Below are positions 1 to 7,691 of a DNA stretch of 64,000 nt, one piece after another (within the stretch, counting starts at the first letter, position 1; each line of letters opens with the position of its first letter). This DNA comes from Lactiplantibacillus garii (lineage in GTDB: Bacteria; Bacillota; Bacilli; Lactobacillales; Lactobacillaceae), in NCBI RefSeq assembly GCF_003885105.1, contig NZ_QWZQ01000006.1, positions 1 through 64,000 on the forward strand, read 5' to 3'. The notes under the pieces were generated by a model that was not told the origin of the DNA, did no database searches, and saw only the letters and a list, made by a program, of their open reading frames with translations. The position numbers and the translations under genes are program-made.

Positions 1-2
1 AA

Positions 3-563
3 GAACCAGAACCGGAAACGCCGGGTGAAACTGATGAACCGGAACCCGAAACACCCCAAGTTCCTGAACCTGAGGAGCCGGGAGAAATTGCCGCACCGGA
101 AAAACCCGGAGAAACCGTTGAAGAGGAAGAAGAATTCGAAGAGGAAATCCAGGAAGAAATCGAAGCGGGAGTTGCTCCTGAAGAGGTCGTTGACCAAATC
201 GAAGAAGAAGTTGAGCGCGAAATTACCAATGACGCTGTCACCGAAGAAACCGTGACGGAATTGGAAACCGCTTTTGAAGAAGTTCAAAAAGAGACCGTTG
301 GTGAACAAGTCAGTGAAGAAAGTACCCTGCTGACGCTCATTGATGGCGCTATTAAGCGGGCCCAAGCCAACCATGATACGGCCTTAGTGGCCAAGTTGGA
401 AAACTTACGGACCCGGGTTGCGGCCGCCCTGGCCGTTGCGCGCGGGAAGGGGTTACCGCAAACTGATGAGAATCAAAATCAATGGATCAGTCTGGCGGGA
501 ATCGCCCTGGCTAGCAGCTTAACGGTTGCGGCGTACGCATTGCGTCGTAAACGCATGATTTAA
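3..563 (+). CDS. C-terminal part of an LPXTG-type cell-wall-anchored surface protein (5' end outside window)
   Basis: The open frame enters from the left edge and ends at 563. It begins with a Pro/Glu-rich stretch (repeated EPE/PET motifs, then a very acidic segment), typical of a wall-spanning spacer. It ends with a sorting signal: LPQTDE (453-470), a hydrophobic segment of about 20 residues, and the positively charged tail RRKRMI. LPQTxE is the sortase A motif known in plantarum-type lactobacilli. The role is therefore a surface protein covalently linked to peptidoglycan by sortase; its ligand-binding or enzymatic domain is upstream and cannot be seen. A second frame over the first 255 bases is Lys-rich and is only a shadow. 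A hairpin terminator follows directly. Confidence 0.85.
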   Translation, partial: EPEPETPGETDEPEPETPQVPEPEEPGEIAAPEKPGETVEEEEEFEEEIQEEIEAGVAPEEVVDQIEEEVEREITNDAVTEETVTELETAFEEVQKETVGEQVSEESTLLTLIDGAIKRAQANHDTALVAKLENLRTRVAAALAVARGKGLPQTDENQNQWISLAGIALASSLTVAAYALRRKRMI

Positions 564-580
564 TTAAATTAATTGCAATC

Positions 581-632
581 AAAAATAAACGGAGGTTACC
601 GTATTTAACGGTGATTTCCGCTTATTTTTTTA
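581..632 (+). terminator. Rho-independent terminator after the surface protein gene
   Basis: An A-rich arm (AAAAATAAACGGA) pairs with TCCGCTTATTTTTT around an inner TTACCG/CGGTGA stem, and the hairpin ends in a T run. It starts 18 bases after the stop codon. Confidence 0.7.
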
Positions 633-657
633 CGATTTATTAAACCGTTTCAAAGGC

Positions 658-792
658 AAAAAAAAGCCACCAGACATGTATTGGTCTAGTGACACCAAAT
701 TACTTTTTACTCCATGACCATACCTAATCCTTTGACCCCATAACGACCACTTAGTTAAGTGGTATAAAGGCTAACCCCCATTAGCTTTTATA
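658..792 (-). ncRNA. Candidate small RNA of about 135 nt with its own promoter and terminator
   Basis: On the minus strand there is TTGACT (826-821), a 16-bp spacer, and TATAAT (804-799). The predicted transcript runs from about 792 to 658. It would fold into a 5' hairpin (GCTAA, G-rich loop, TTAGC at about 771-787), a second hairpin with an 8-bp perfect stem (ACCACTTA/TAAGTGGT, about 750-767), and a terminator (666-693). The terminator's 10-bp stem needs two G-U pairs that exist only on the minus-strand RNA, and it is followed by eight U residues. No ORF longer than 8 codons is present. The layout resembles small antisense or antitoxin RNAs of lactobacilli, but no toxin peptide was found, so its function is unknown. 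Confidence 0.6.
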
Positions 793-920
793 ACAATTAT
801 TATAAATGATTAGCTTAATTAGTCAAGATTTGTTCGAATATATTTTTGCAAAACATTTCAATCTATATCGACATAATTATTTTGATTAATTCTAAATTGG
901 TCTAAAGCTGATAAGGACGG

Positions 921-955
921 TAAAAAACCGCTGGTCACGAAGGTGTGACTAGCGG
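921..955 (-). terminator. Terminator of the GntR regulator gene
   Basis: Read on the minus strand, AACCGCTAGTCAC pairs with GTGACCAGCGGTT (one G-U) and is followed by TTTTT. It lies 19 bases after the regulator's stop codon. Confidence 0.8.
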
Positions 956-973
956 TTGAACGGTTGGTAATGT

Positions 974-1696
974 TTAATTACGAATTAATTGGTTGAAGTT
1001 AAATTCGTTGGGAATGAAGTGCGATTCGGTGTATTCAAACTGGCGTCCCTCGTCGTTAAACGAGATACTGATCATGTTCCCAACGCAGTTATTTTGGCCC
1101 AAATCGAGCTGGGTTTGATCCAGCTCGGCTGCTGAATCGACCCGCAGCATCCGCTTAACAACGGCAATTTTGAGTTTGAGCTTCTTTTGTAAGTAGTGGT
1201 AAATGGACCGTTTGGCAATGGCCGGGGTAATGCCGGGGGTCAACTGAGCGTTGAAGTAGTTGATATCGATGACGGCGCGGGTGCCGTTGATCAGCCGGAC
1301 CCGTTGAATCGCGTACACCGGGATACCAACTTCAAACGCGGTTTTTTCACTTAGTGCCTGGTCGACCATCACCTGTTTAAACGCCACGACGTCGGTTTCG
1401 TAATCGAGGGCCCGACCGCTGTTTAAGCCTTGTACCCCGGTAACGTCTCCTAGGTCCAGGTTAAACTGTTGAGTTTGGGGGGAGTGTTCTAATAAAACGA
1501 CCCCGCGCCCCTTAACACTGTATACCAGTCCTTCCGCAGCCAGTTTTTCAATAGCTTTACGAACGGCGTAACGGCTGCTGCCGAATTCTTTAATCAGGTC
1601 GTCTTCAATGGGTAAGCGCATTTTAATGCTGTACTTGCCTGCTAAGATACGTTTTTTTAAAGTTTGGTAGATATTTTCAAACGTTATTTTTTCCAT
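974..1696 (-). CDS. GntR-family transcriptional regulator (HutC/UTRA type)
   Basis: This is a 240-residue protein. The N-terminal winged helix spans about residues 5-70 (FENIYQTLKKRI, then EDDLIKEFGSSRYAVRKAIEKL and the wing YSVKGRGVVLL). A C-terminal UTRA effector domain begins near residue 95. The start chosen is the ATG at 1696, preceded by GAGGATGAG; a longer frame exists but lacks a ribosome binding site and would run through the promoter region. The family binds operator palindromes and is released by small ligands, often sugars or sugar phosphates. The gene is divergent from an esterase and probably controls it and itself: perfect inverted repeats at 1735-1749 and 1765-1788 sit in both promoters. 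The ligand is not recognisable from sequence. Confidence 0.85.
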   Translation of the reverse strand: MEKITFENIYQTLKKRILAGKYSIKMRLPIEDDLIKEFGSSRYAVRKAIEKLAAEGLVYSVKGRGVVLLEHSPQTQQFNLDLGDVTGVQGLNSGRALDYETDVVAFKQVMVDQALSEKTAFEVGIPVYAIQRVRLINGTRAVIDINYFNAQLTPGITPAIAKRSIYHYLQKKLKLKIAVVKRMLRVDSAAELDQTQLDLGQNNCVGNMISISFNDEGRQFEYTESHFIPNEFNFNQLIRN

Positions 1697-1734
1697 GTTC
1701 TCATCCTCGTAAGCGTTGTTATTAGTTTTATTAT

Positions 1735-1749
1735 ACCAAATATTTTGGT
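1735..1749. promoter_or_regulatory. Inverted repeat in the GntR gene's own promoter
   Basis: ACCAAA-TAT-TTTGGT is a perfect 6-bp inverted repeat. It overlaps a minus-strand -10 candidate (TATAAT, 1734-1729), so a bound repressor would block the regulator's own transcription. The role is inferred. Confidence 0.45.
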
Positions 1750-1764
1750 GGTTTAATAAACGAA

Positions 1765-1788
1765 CGAATAAATATTGAAATTTATTCG
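1765..1788. promoter_or_regulatory. Probable GntR operator
   Basis: A perfect 9-bp inverted repeat, CGAATAAAT and ATTTATTCG separated by 6 bases, ends 7 bases before the esterase -35 box. A further CGAATAAAA half-site follows at 1787-1795. Palindromes of this kind in the gap between a GntR gene and its divergent target are typical operators. Confidence 0.6.
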
Positions 1789-1795
1789 AATAAAA

Positions 1796-1825
1796 TTGAC
1801 AAAAAATAAGCGTTCTATTTATAAT
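1796..1825 (+). promoter_or_regulatory. Promoter of the esterase gene
   Basis: TTGACA (1796-1801), an 18-bp spacer and TATAAT (1820-1825): both boxes match the sigma-A consensus exactly. The start codon is 51 bases downstream. Confidence 0.85.
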
Positions 1826-1875
1826 GAAAGCATCAAACAAGTTATAAAAAACGATGACCATATGGGGGGATTACG

Positions 1876-2706
1876 ATGCAAGTTGAACACCAAACGTTGA
1901 GTGCAGCTGAACATCCGTTTCAGGTAACGGCCTACTGGTTAGACCAGATTTCAGATTTTGAAGAACCCGTGAATTATCCGGTGATGATTATTTGCCCGGG
2001 GGGTGGCTTTACTTATCACTCGGGACGTGAGGAAGCGCCGATTGCGACCCGCTTTAACGCGGAAGGAATGCACACGATAGTTTTAAACTATCAGTTGGAA
2101 AATGACGGTACCACAGTTTATCCGTGGGCGCTGCAGCAAGTTGCCCAAACGATTGCCTGGGTGACCGAACACGCCCAGCAACGCCACGTCGCGACTGACC
2201 GAATCATACTGACGGGGTTTTCCGCGGGCGGGCACGTGGTGGCGCTGTATAACGCAGTCACCACCGATCCCGCGTTACGGCAAGCGTACGGACTGAACGA
2301 TTATCCAGGCGAACACGCCGCGGTCGTGCTTGGTTACCCGGTCATCGATTTAAACGCGGGCTTTCCGGGAAGCGCTGCCGAACGGGACAAGGTAACGACG
2401 GATGCCCGTTTATGGGCTGCGCAGAAGCTGGTTTCAGAAGAAACTAAACCGGCCTTTGTTTGGCAAACGGCGACTGACGAACTGGTGCCGGCGCAAAATT
2501 CATTATTATACGTGCAAGCACTCATGGCTAAAAACGTGGACGTGGAGTACCACCTGTTTGGTAGTGGCATTCACGGCCTGGCACTGGCCAATCACGTGAC
2601 GGAAAAGCCTAACAAGGCGAAGTATTTAAACGACCAGGCGAGTCAGTGGACCAAGCTGGCTACGCGTTGGTTGCAACGGCAGGGGTTACTGGCTGGTGAG
2701 TTTTAA
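1876..2706 (+). CDS. Alpha/beta hydrolase, acetylesterase-like
   Basis: A 276-residue cytoplasmic hydrolase with no signal peptide. Visible elements are the oxyanion-hole motif PGGGF (about residues 41-45), the nucleophile elbow GFSAGG (about 115-120, Ser in GxSxG), an acidic residue in TDELVP (about 197-202) and the C-terminal histidine in GIHGLA. The architecture matches small carbohydrate/xylan acetylesterases and related lactobacillar esterases (BD-FAE-like). The start has a strong GGGGGGA site seven bases upstream. It is divergent from a GntR regulator and has a consensus promoter, so it is probably substrate-induced. The natural ester is unknown. No partner transporter is adjacent. Confidence 0.8.
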   Translation: MQVEHQTLSAAEHPFQVTAYWLDQISDFEEPVNYPVMIICPGGGFTYHSGREEAPIATRFNAEGMHTIVLNYQLENDGTTVYPWALQQVAQTIAWVTEHAQQRHVATDRIILTGFSAGGHVVALYNAVTTDPALRQAYGLNDYPGEHAAVVLGYPVIDLNAGFPGSAAERDKVTTDARLWAAQKLVSEETKPAFVWQTATDELVPAQNSLLYVQALMAKNVDVEYHLFGSGIHGLALANHVTEKPNKAKYLNDQASQWTKLATRWLQRQGLLAGEF

Positions 2707-2720
2707 GGCATTAGGATGGT

Positions 2721-2835
2721 AAGCGTGGGATAAAACTTCAAGGCGCGAAAATTACTCGGTTTACGTGGAGTGATTTTCGCGCCTTACTGCGTTTCCGTGG
2801 TAATGGTGCCGAAATGGACGCCAAACGAAGTGCCT
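2721..2835 (+). repeat. Gene-end module, copy A (hairpin plus conserved tail)
   Basis: The TGGGATAAAACTT lead is followed by a 46-base hairpin (2740-2785) with arms AAGGCGCGAAAA/TTTTCGCGCCTT and an apex related to that of copies at 6.5, 42.2, 46.9 and 54.1 kb. The tail (TTTCCGTGG...GGTGCCGAAATG) matches the copy near 42.2 kb. Unlike most copies it has no T run after the stem. Confidence 0.6.
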
Positions 2836-2940
2836 TGTAGCCCATTCTTTTAGTGGCTGCGATTAATTTGGTTGTGACGGGAGTTAAAATTCTGCGGTAT
2901 AATTTTAACTACGAACAATTTATAAAGGGAGCGATTTATT

Positions 2941-4230
2941 ATGGCGACCAATCAACACTTAGTCATCATTTCTTTGGATGCGCTCGGATTCCGCGATTTG
3001 CGGGAGCACCAAGCGGAACTACCGGTTTTAAACCGGTTGATGACCGGGGGCGCGTGGGTCAAGTCGGTTACCGGGATCTACCCGACACTGACGTACCCGT
3101 CACACACGACCATTATTACTGGGCAGTACCCCAACGTTCACGGCATTGTTAATAATACCAAGATCCAACCTAAACGGCGTTCACCCGACTGGTACTGGTA
3201 CCAAAAGGACGTCCAAGTTCCAACGCTTTATGATTTGGCTCGCCAACAGCGGTTAACGACCGCCGCTTTTTTATGGCCGGTCACTGCGGGTAGTAAAATT
3301 ACATATAACTTAGCTGAAATTTTTCCCAACCGGATCTGGACCAACCAAGTCCTAGTTTCGCTTAAAGCTAGTTCACCACTATTTTTACTCGAGATGAATC
3401 ATAAGTACGGCCATTTACGGAACGGCATTCATCAGCCCCAATTAGACGAGTTTATTACCGCCTGTGCGGTTGATACGTTGACCCATAAAAAACCTAATTT
3501 GACGATGATCCACTTAGTTGATATGGACAGTATGCGGCACCGCTACGGCGTGCGTTCAAAGGAAGCCATGCAGGCCCTTCACCGCTTGGATCGGCACGTT
3601 GGCCAATTAATTGAGGCCACTAAGGCGGCCGGAACCTTTGCTGATACGAACTTTGTTATTTTAGGTGACCATTACCAGATTAACGTGGATCACATGATCC
3701 ACTTAAACACCCTGTTTGCCCACCGCGGCTGGTTAACCGCTCGGCCAGATCAAACTTTTGAAGAGGATTGGCGCGTTATGGCTAAAACGGCGGACGGCTC
3801 GACCTACGTGTACACCCGTAACTTTGACGAGTTGGCCGAATTGAAAAAAGTCATTAGTACGGTAGAAGGCGTAGAGAACGTGATCGACGGTCCCGCCGCG
3901 GCTAAACGGGGGGCCGACCCGGCGTGTGCCCTGATGGTGGAAGCTAAGGAAGGGTACTACTTCACCGATGAAAGTCGGCGGCCGTTAGTCGTCGAACCGG
4001 TTCACCCAGCAACGTTGGGCCAGCCCGACCGCTACCACGGCGTGCACGGTTACGATCCGACTAAACCGGATTACCAAACGACGTTGCTCTTTAACGGCCC
4101 GGCCGTTAAAGCCGGCGTGACGATTGACGCGGCTAACCTCGTTGATGAAGCACCAACCTTTGCCCGGTTGCTCGGACTGCACTTTGATGGCCCGATGCCC
4201 GGACACAGTTTAAACGGCATATTTAATTAA
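2941..4230 (+). CDS. Type I phosphodiesterase / nucleotide pyrophosphatase family protein
   Basis: This 429-residue protein belongs to the alkaline phosphatase superfamily, nucleotide pyrophosphatase/phosphodiesterase branch. Visible metal and catalytic elements are SLDALG (Asp13), the nucleophile region YPTLTYPSHT (probable Thr51), VDMDSMRHRYG (about 200-210), LGDHYQ and the C-terminal YHGVHGYDP. These supply the usual two-zinc ligand set, although the third motif reads GDHY rather than the common GDHG. There is no signal peptide or membrane anchor, so action is probably cytoplasmic on phosphodiester or nucleotide substrates. The site GGGAGCGA precedes ATG 2941, and a TATAAT at 2898-2903 gives a promoter. 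An MFS carrier begins 11 bases after its stop and is likely co-transcribed. Confidence 0.8.
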   Translation: MATNQHLVIISLDALGFRDLREHQAELPVLNRLMTGGAWVKSVTGIYPTLTYPSHTTIITGQYPNVHGIVNNTKIQPKRRSPDWYWYQKDVQVPTLYDLARQQRLTTAAFLWPVTAGSKITYNLAEIFPNRIWTNQVLVSLKASSPLFLLEMNHKYGHLRNGIHQPQLDEFITACAVDTLTHKKPNLTMIHLVDMDSMRHRYGVRSKEAMQALHRLDRHVGQLIEATKAAGTFADTNFVILGDHYQINVDHMIHLNTLFAHRGWLTARPDQTFEEDWRVMAKTADGSTYVYTRNFDELAELKKVISTVEGVENVIDGPAAAKRGADPACALMVEAKEGYYFTDESRRPLVVEPVHPATLGQPDRYHGVHGYDPTKPDYQTTLLFNGPAVKAGVTIDAANLVDEAPTFARLLGLHFDGPMPGHSLNGIFN

Positions 4231-4241
4231 GGGAGATTTTG

Positions 4242-5492
4242 ATGAAATTTAATAAGCAACAGTGGGGCTGGATCTTTTACGATTGGGCCAACTCCGGCTA
4301 CGGTATCATCGTGACGACCGCCGTATTACCGGTCTACTTTAAAGCGGTCGCGCAGGCCAGCGGTGTTTCACCGGCAAACGCGACCGCGTACTGGGGGTAC
4401 GCGAACAGTATCGGGACGTTATTAGTTTCCATCTTGGCACCGGTCCTCGGAGCGTTGGCGGATTATCCGCACGCTAAAAAACGAATGCTTAACCTGTTCA
4501 CCACGGTCGGTATGTTAATGACCTTGGGGTTAAGTATCGCGCCACCCAGCGCGTGGAAGTGGCTGCTCGTTATTTACATTTTATCGATTATTGGTTACTC
4601 CGGTGGGAACTTGTTTTACGATAGCTTTCTGACCGACGTGGCACCCAATGATCAAATGGACCGCTTGTCCTCTTACGGTTACGGGTTCGGGTACTTAGGC
4701 GGGGTGTTAGCTTTTATCCTGTTCCTCGTGTTGCAATTGACTAGTGGCTTTGGCATGCTCTCCAGCTACGGGGTCGCCCGCTGGAGCTTCGTATTAGCAG
4801 CCGTTTGGTGGGTGATTTTTTACATTCCGTTGTTAAAAAACGTGCACCAAAAGTACGCGTTGGCACCGAGTGCGCACCCGGTCCGGTCGAGTTTTAGCCG
4901 GGTGTGGTCAACCTTAAAGCACATTCGGAACTACCGGGCCGCCGCTTGGTTTTTAGTGGCGTACTTTTTCTACATTGACGGGGTCGATACGATTTTTACC
5001 ATGGCCACGTCCATCGGCATGGATATGGGGATCACCACCACGACGTTAATGATCGTGCTACTAGTTGTGCAACTGGTCGCCTTCCCGTTTTCACTGCTGT
5101 ACGGTTGGTTAGCGACGAAAACGTCGACCCGAACGGGAATTTTGTTAGGAATCATTATTTACTTAGGCATCTGTTTGTACGCCCTGCGCTTACACACCGT
5201 CACCGATTTTTGGATCTTAGCAGTCTTAGTCGGGACCAGTCAGGGGGGAATTCAAGCCCTGAGCCGCTCGTACTTTGGACGGTTGATTCCTAAAAAGAGC
5301 GGGAGTGAATTCTTCGGCTTTTATAACATTTTAGGGAAATTTTCAGCCGTCATGGGCCCCGTACTCGTGGGCATTGTGACCCAAATGACGGGCAAGTCGA
5401 CGATTGGTGCGGCGTCACTCAGCGTCCTGTTTCTAATTGGCCTGGTTATTTTCCTGGCGTTACCGCACCTGAACCAGACGAAATCGGTGTAG
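4242..5492 (+). CDS. MFS transporter, UMF1 (Atg22-like) family
   Basis: A 416-residue integral membrane protein with about 12 predicted helices. The N-terminal WIFYDWANSGYG motif is the hallmark of the UMF1 family, related to yeast Atg22 amino-acid effluxers; GALADYPHAKKR is the loop 2-3 MFS motif. The ATG at 4242 is preferred to TTG at 4239 because GGGAGA (4231-4236) is then better spaced. It follows the phosphodiesterase gene by 11 bases, suggesting that the carrier moves a product or precursor of that enzyme; this link is inference. The transported compound is unknown. Confidence 0.8.
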   Translation: MKFNKQQWGWIFYDWANSGYGIIVTTAVLPVYFKAVAQASGVSPANATAYWGYANSIGTLLVSILAPVLGALADYPHAKKRMLNLFTTVGMLMTLGLSIAPPSAWKWLLVIYILSIIGYSGGNLFYDSFLTDVAPNDQMDRLSSYGYGFGYLGGVLAFILFLVLQLTSGFGMLSSYGVARWSFVLAAVWWVIFYIPLLKNVHQKYALAPSAHPVRSSFSRVWSTLKHIRNYRAAAWFLVAYFFYIDGVDTIFTMATSIGMDMGITTTTLMIVLLVVQLVAFPFSLLYGWLATKTSTRTGILLGIIIYLGICLYALRLHTVTDFWILAVLVGTSQGGIQALSRSYFGRLIPKKSGSEFFGFYNILGKFSAVMGPVLVGIVTQMTGKSTIGAASLSVLFLIGLVIFLALPHLNQTKSV

Positions 5493-5581
5493 GCCTTCCG
5501 CCCAGTCGTTAGCCTGAATATTTCCAGCCCCCATTGTCCGCGCTATAATTAGGGTGACAGTTATAAGGGGAGTGGGATTAA

Positions 5582-6430
5582 ATGTGGAAAAAACTGGGCT
5601 GGTTAAGCGTTGTGCTCGTGACGGGATTGTTACTAACGGGGTGCCGGGCGACCACGCCAACTACTAAAAGTAACGCTAGTGGGCGGGTGACCGCCGTCCC
5701 AACGCTATTTTTCCACGGTTACGGTAGTAGTATTAACGCGGAGACTCACATGGCGAACGCGGCGGTCAAAGCCGGGGTAACGCGATCGGTGGTTCAAGCT
5801 CAGGTTGCAAATGACGGCAGTGTCCGCCTCAAGGGGCACTTTAAGGCCGGGGAGCGTTCCCCAATCGTGGAAGTCGGGTTTGCAAACAATCGCAATGGAA
5901 ATTATCGTGTGGCGGGCCGCTGGGTCAAAAACGTGGTGGTCACGCTGCAACAACGTTACCGAATCAAGGCTTTTAACGTGGTTGGGCACTCGATGGGCAA
6001 CATGGCCATCGTCTATTATTTATTGCAGTATGGCGCCAACAAACGGTTGCCCCAGTTGCGGAAACAGGTCGATATTGCCGGACACTTTAACGGAATTTTA
6101 GGCATGAACGACGAGCCTAACCGGATGAAGTTGAAGGTGGACGGGCAGCCCATGAAGATGGACGCGGACTACCGCACCCTGTTAAAGTTGCGCCAAACGT
6201 TACCTAAAAACCAGATTCAAGTTTTAAATATTTACGGTGATAAAAACGACGGTACCCATTCGGACGGGCGCGTCAGCAACGCTTCGTCGCAATCTTTACG
6301 GTACTTAGTCGCGCCACGGGCACAGTCGTACCGTGAGAAACGCATCGTTGGTCCGGCTGCTCAGCACAGCCGGTTACACGAAAACGCCCAGGTTGACCGG
6401 GCGTTGATCAAGTTTATTTGGAATCAATAA
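5582..6430 (+). CDS. Alpha/beta hydrolase lipoprotein, DUF915 family
   Basis: A 282-residue lipoprotein. A signal peptide with lipobox LLTGC gives the lipidated Cys at about residue 21. Then follow FFHGYGSS (oxyanion region), the nucleophile elbow GHSMGN (about 138-143), an acidic NIYGDKNDGTHSDG segment and a C-terminal HSRLHENAQV with the likely catalytic histidine. DUF915 hydrolases are extracellular membrane-anchored alpha/beta hydrolases common in lactobacilli; substrates are not established. A TATAAT at 5544-5549 and GGGGAGTGGG before ATG 5582 mark an independent transcription unit. Confidence 0.85.
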   Translation: MWKKLGWLSVVLVTGLLLTGCRATTPTTKSNASGRVTAVPTLFFHGYGSSINAETHMANAAVKAGVTRSVVQAQVANDGSVRLKGHFKAGERSPIVEVGFANNRNGNYRVAGRWVKNVVVTLQQRYRIKAFNVVGHSMGNMAIVYYLLQYGANKRLPQLRKQVDIAGHFNGILGMNDEPNRMKLKVDGQPMKMDADYRTLLKLRQTLPKNQIQVLNIYGDKNDGTHSDGRVSNASSQSLRYLVAPRAQSYREKRIVGPAAQHSRLHENAQVDRALIKFIWNQ

Positions 6431-6575
6431 CAAAAATGATCAGCTTAAACGCAGCGTGCGGAACAAACTAACTTTTGGCGCACGTTGTGGCGACCTTATC
6501 GCAGAAAATAAAGCCCATCGATTACTCAGTTTATTTTGAGTAATCGATGGGCTTTAAAGTTGCGTCCCGTGCGCC
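6425..6575 (-). repeat. Gene-end module, copy B (terminator hairpin plus tail)
   Basis: The hairpin at 6510-6555 has 12-bp perfect arms (AAAGCCCATCGA/TCGATGGGCTTT) and the conserved apex ACTCAGTTTATTTTGAGT. Read on the minus strand, downstream of the peptidase gene, the order is GGGACGCAACTTT, hairpin with TTTT, then the tail CAACGTGCGCCAAAAG followed by TTAGTTTGTTCCGC. Confidence 0.8.
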
Positions 6576-6629
6576 GGTTGTACGCTTAATGGCCTCGTGT
6601 ACTTGGCTTAGCTGGTGATAGCGGGGGTG

Positions 6630-7547
6630 TTAGGCGTGGTGGGGGTTAAAGCGGTCGTTTTCGACGTCGGTCAGGTAGTGACGCAGGTTGGTGAAGAAGA
6701 CGGCCGGGTTGTCCACCATGTGGTTATGGCCACTATTGGGAGTGACGACTAGGCGGGCGTTAGGCATAGCGTGTGCCATCCGTTTTGCGGCCGTTAGCGG
6801 CATGGTTTCATGATCACCAAAGGACAGTAACGTTGGTAATTGAATGGTTTTGAGCTGGTGGGAAAAGTCCCAGCCACCGAGGTCCCCGTAAACGACGAAT
6901 TCGTTGTCCCCCTGAAAGTAGTTGTAAACCGGTTTAGCTTGGATGTCGATTTGATGAGCGAGGACTTCCGGCTGCCGGCGGTTAACGTACTGGTGGTAAA
7001 GGTGGGTGATTAGTTGGCGGTAGTGGGGATTGTCCCACTCGCCCCGTTTTTCAATCGCTAACATAAAGGCGTTTTCGGCTGGTGAGAATTCGGCTTGACG
7101 GATGGCCTTCATTCGCTTAACGTAGTCGGCTACGTTATCGATCATACTGATAATAATGAGTCCACGGAGTTGTTCTTGGTGGCTGGCGGCGTACGTCATA
7201 GCCAGGACGCCGCCCCACGAGTGACCGGCTAAGTAGAAGTGGTCGTAGCCGAGTTTACGGCGGACTTCATCAACTTCCTTTAAGTAATAGGCTTCGTTTA
7301 GGTATTTTTTACGAACGTGGGGGTCGTCCCAGTCTGGGGTGTCGGAATACCACGAACCTAACTGGTCGTACATGGTGACTTCGACGTCTAAAGCGGCCAG
7401 TTCGGGGCCGAAGCGTTCAAACACTTCGTGGGTATCCCCGGGACCTCCGTGTAAACAAAGTAATTTGATGTGCCCACCGAGATTAGTCGTGTGCGTCCAC
7501 AAGTGGTAGCCGTTACTTAACGTGATAATTCTGGTAACGTTTTGCAT
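6630..7547 (-). CDS. pip: Proline iminopeptidase
   Basis: A 305-residue cytoplasmic serine peptidase of family S33. HGGPG (residues 33-37) forms the oxyanion hole, GHSWGG (nucleophile Ser110) is the family signature, FGDHETMP supplies the Asp and NSGHNHM the His. Lactobacillar prolyl aminopeptidases (PepI) have this length and these motifs and release N-terminal proline from peptides. The start at 7547 is chosen because GGAGG lies 8 bases upstream; frames starting at 7565 place that site inside the gene. The gene ends in a copy of the gene-end terminator module. Confidence 0.9.
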   Translation of the reverse strand: MQNVTRIITLSNGYHLWTHTTNLGGHIKLLCLHGGPGDTHEVFERFGPELAALDVEVTMYDQLGSWYSDTPDWDDPHVRKKYLNEAYYLKEVDEVRRKLGYDHFYLAGHSWGGVLAMTYAASHQEQLRGLIIISMIDNVADYVKRMKAIRQAEFSPAENAFMLAIEKRGEWDNPHYRQLITHLYHQYVNRRQPEVLAHQIDIQAKPVYNYFQGDNEFVVYGDLGGWDFSHQLKTIQLPTLLSFGDHETMPLTAAKRMAHAMPNARLVVTPNSGHNHMVDNPAVFFTNLRHYLTDVENDRFNPHHA

Positions 7548-7637
7548 GTTGATTGCCTCCATCAATAATCAATTAATTAGTTTTAAATTACCGCGTGCAC
7601 ACAGTGGGTTCAAATGGTGGCCCGCTTTTGCGGTCAG

Positions 7638-7689
7638 AAAAACCGGTTCTTAACCTGAGCATTGTTCGTTCAAGTTAAGAACCGGTTTT
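7638..7689 (-). terminator. Terminator after the UvrA-like gene
   Basis: On the minus strand AAAACCGGTTCTTAAC pairs exactly with GTTAAGAACCGGTTTT around a 19-base loop, ending in a U run. Confidence 0.8.
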
Positions 7690-7691
7690 GA

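Noticed and set aside
25-255. Lys-rich 76-codon frame at the left edge
   Set aside because: It overlaps the acidic, Pro/Glu-rich frame of the LPXTG protein and is its out-of-frame shadow.
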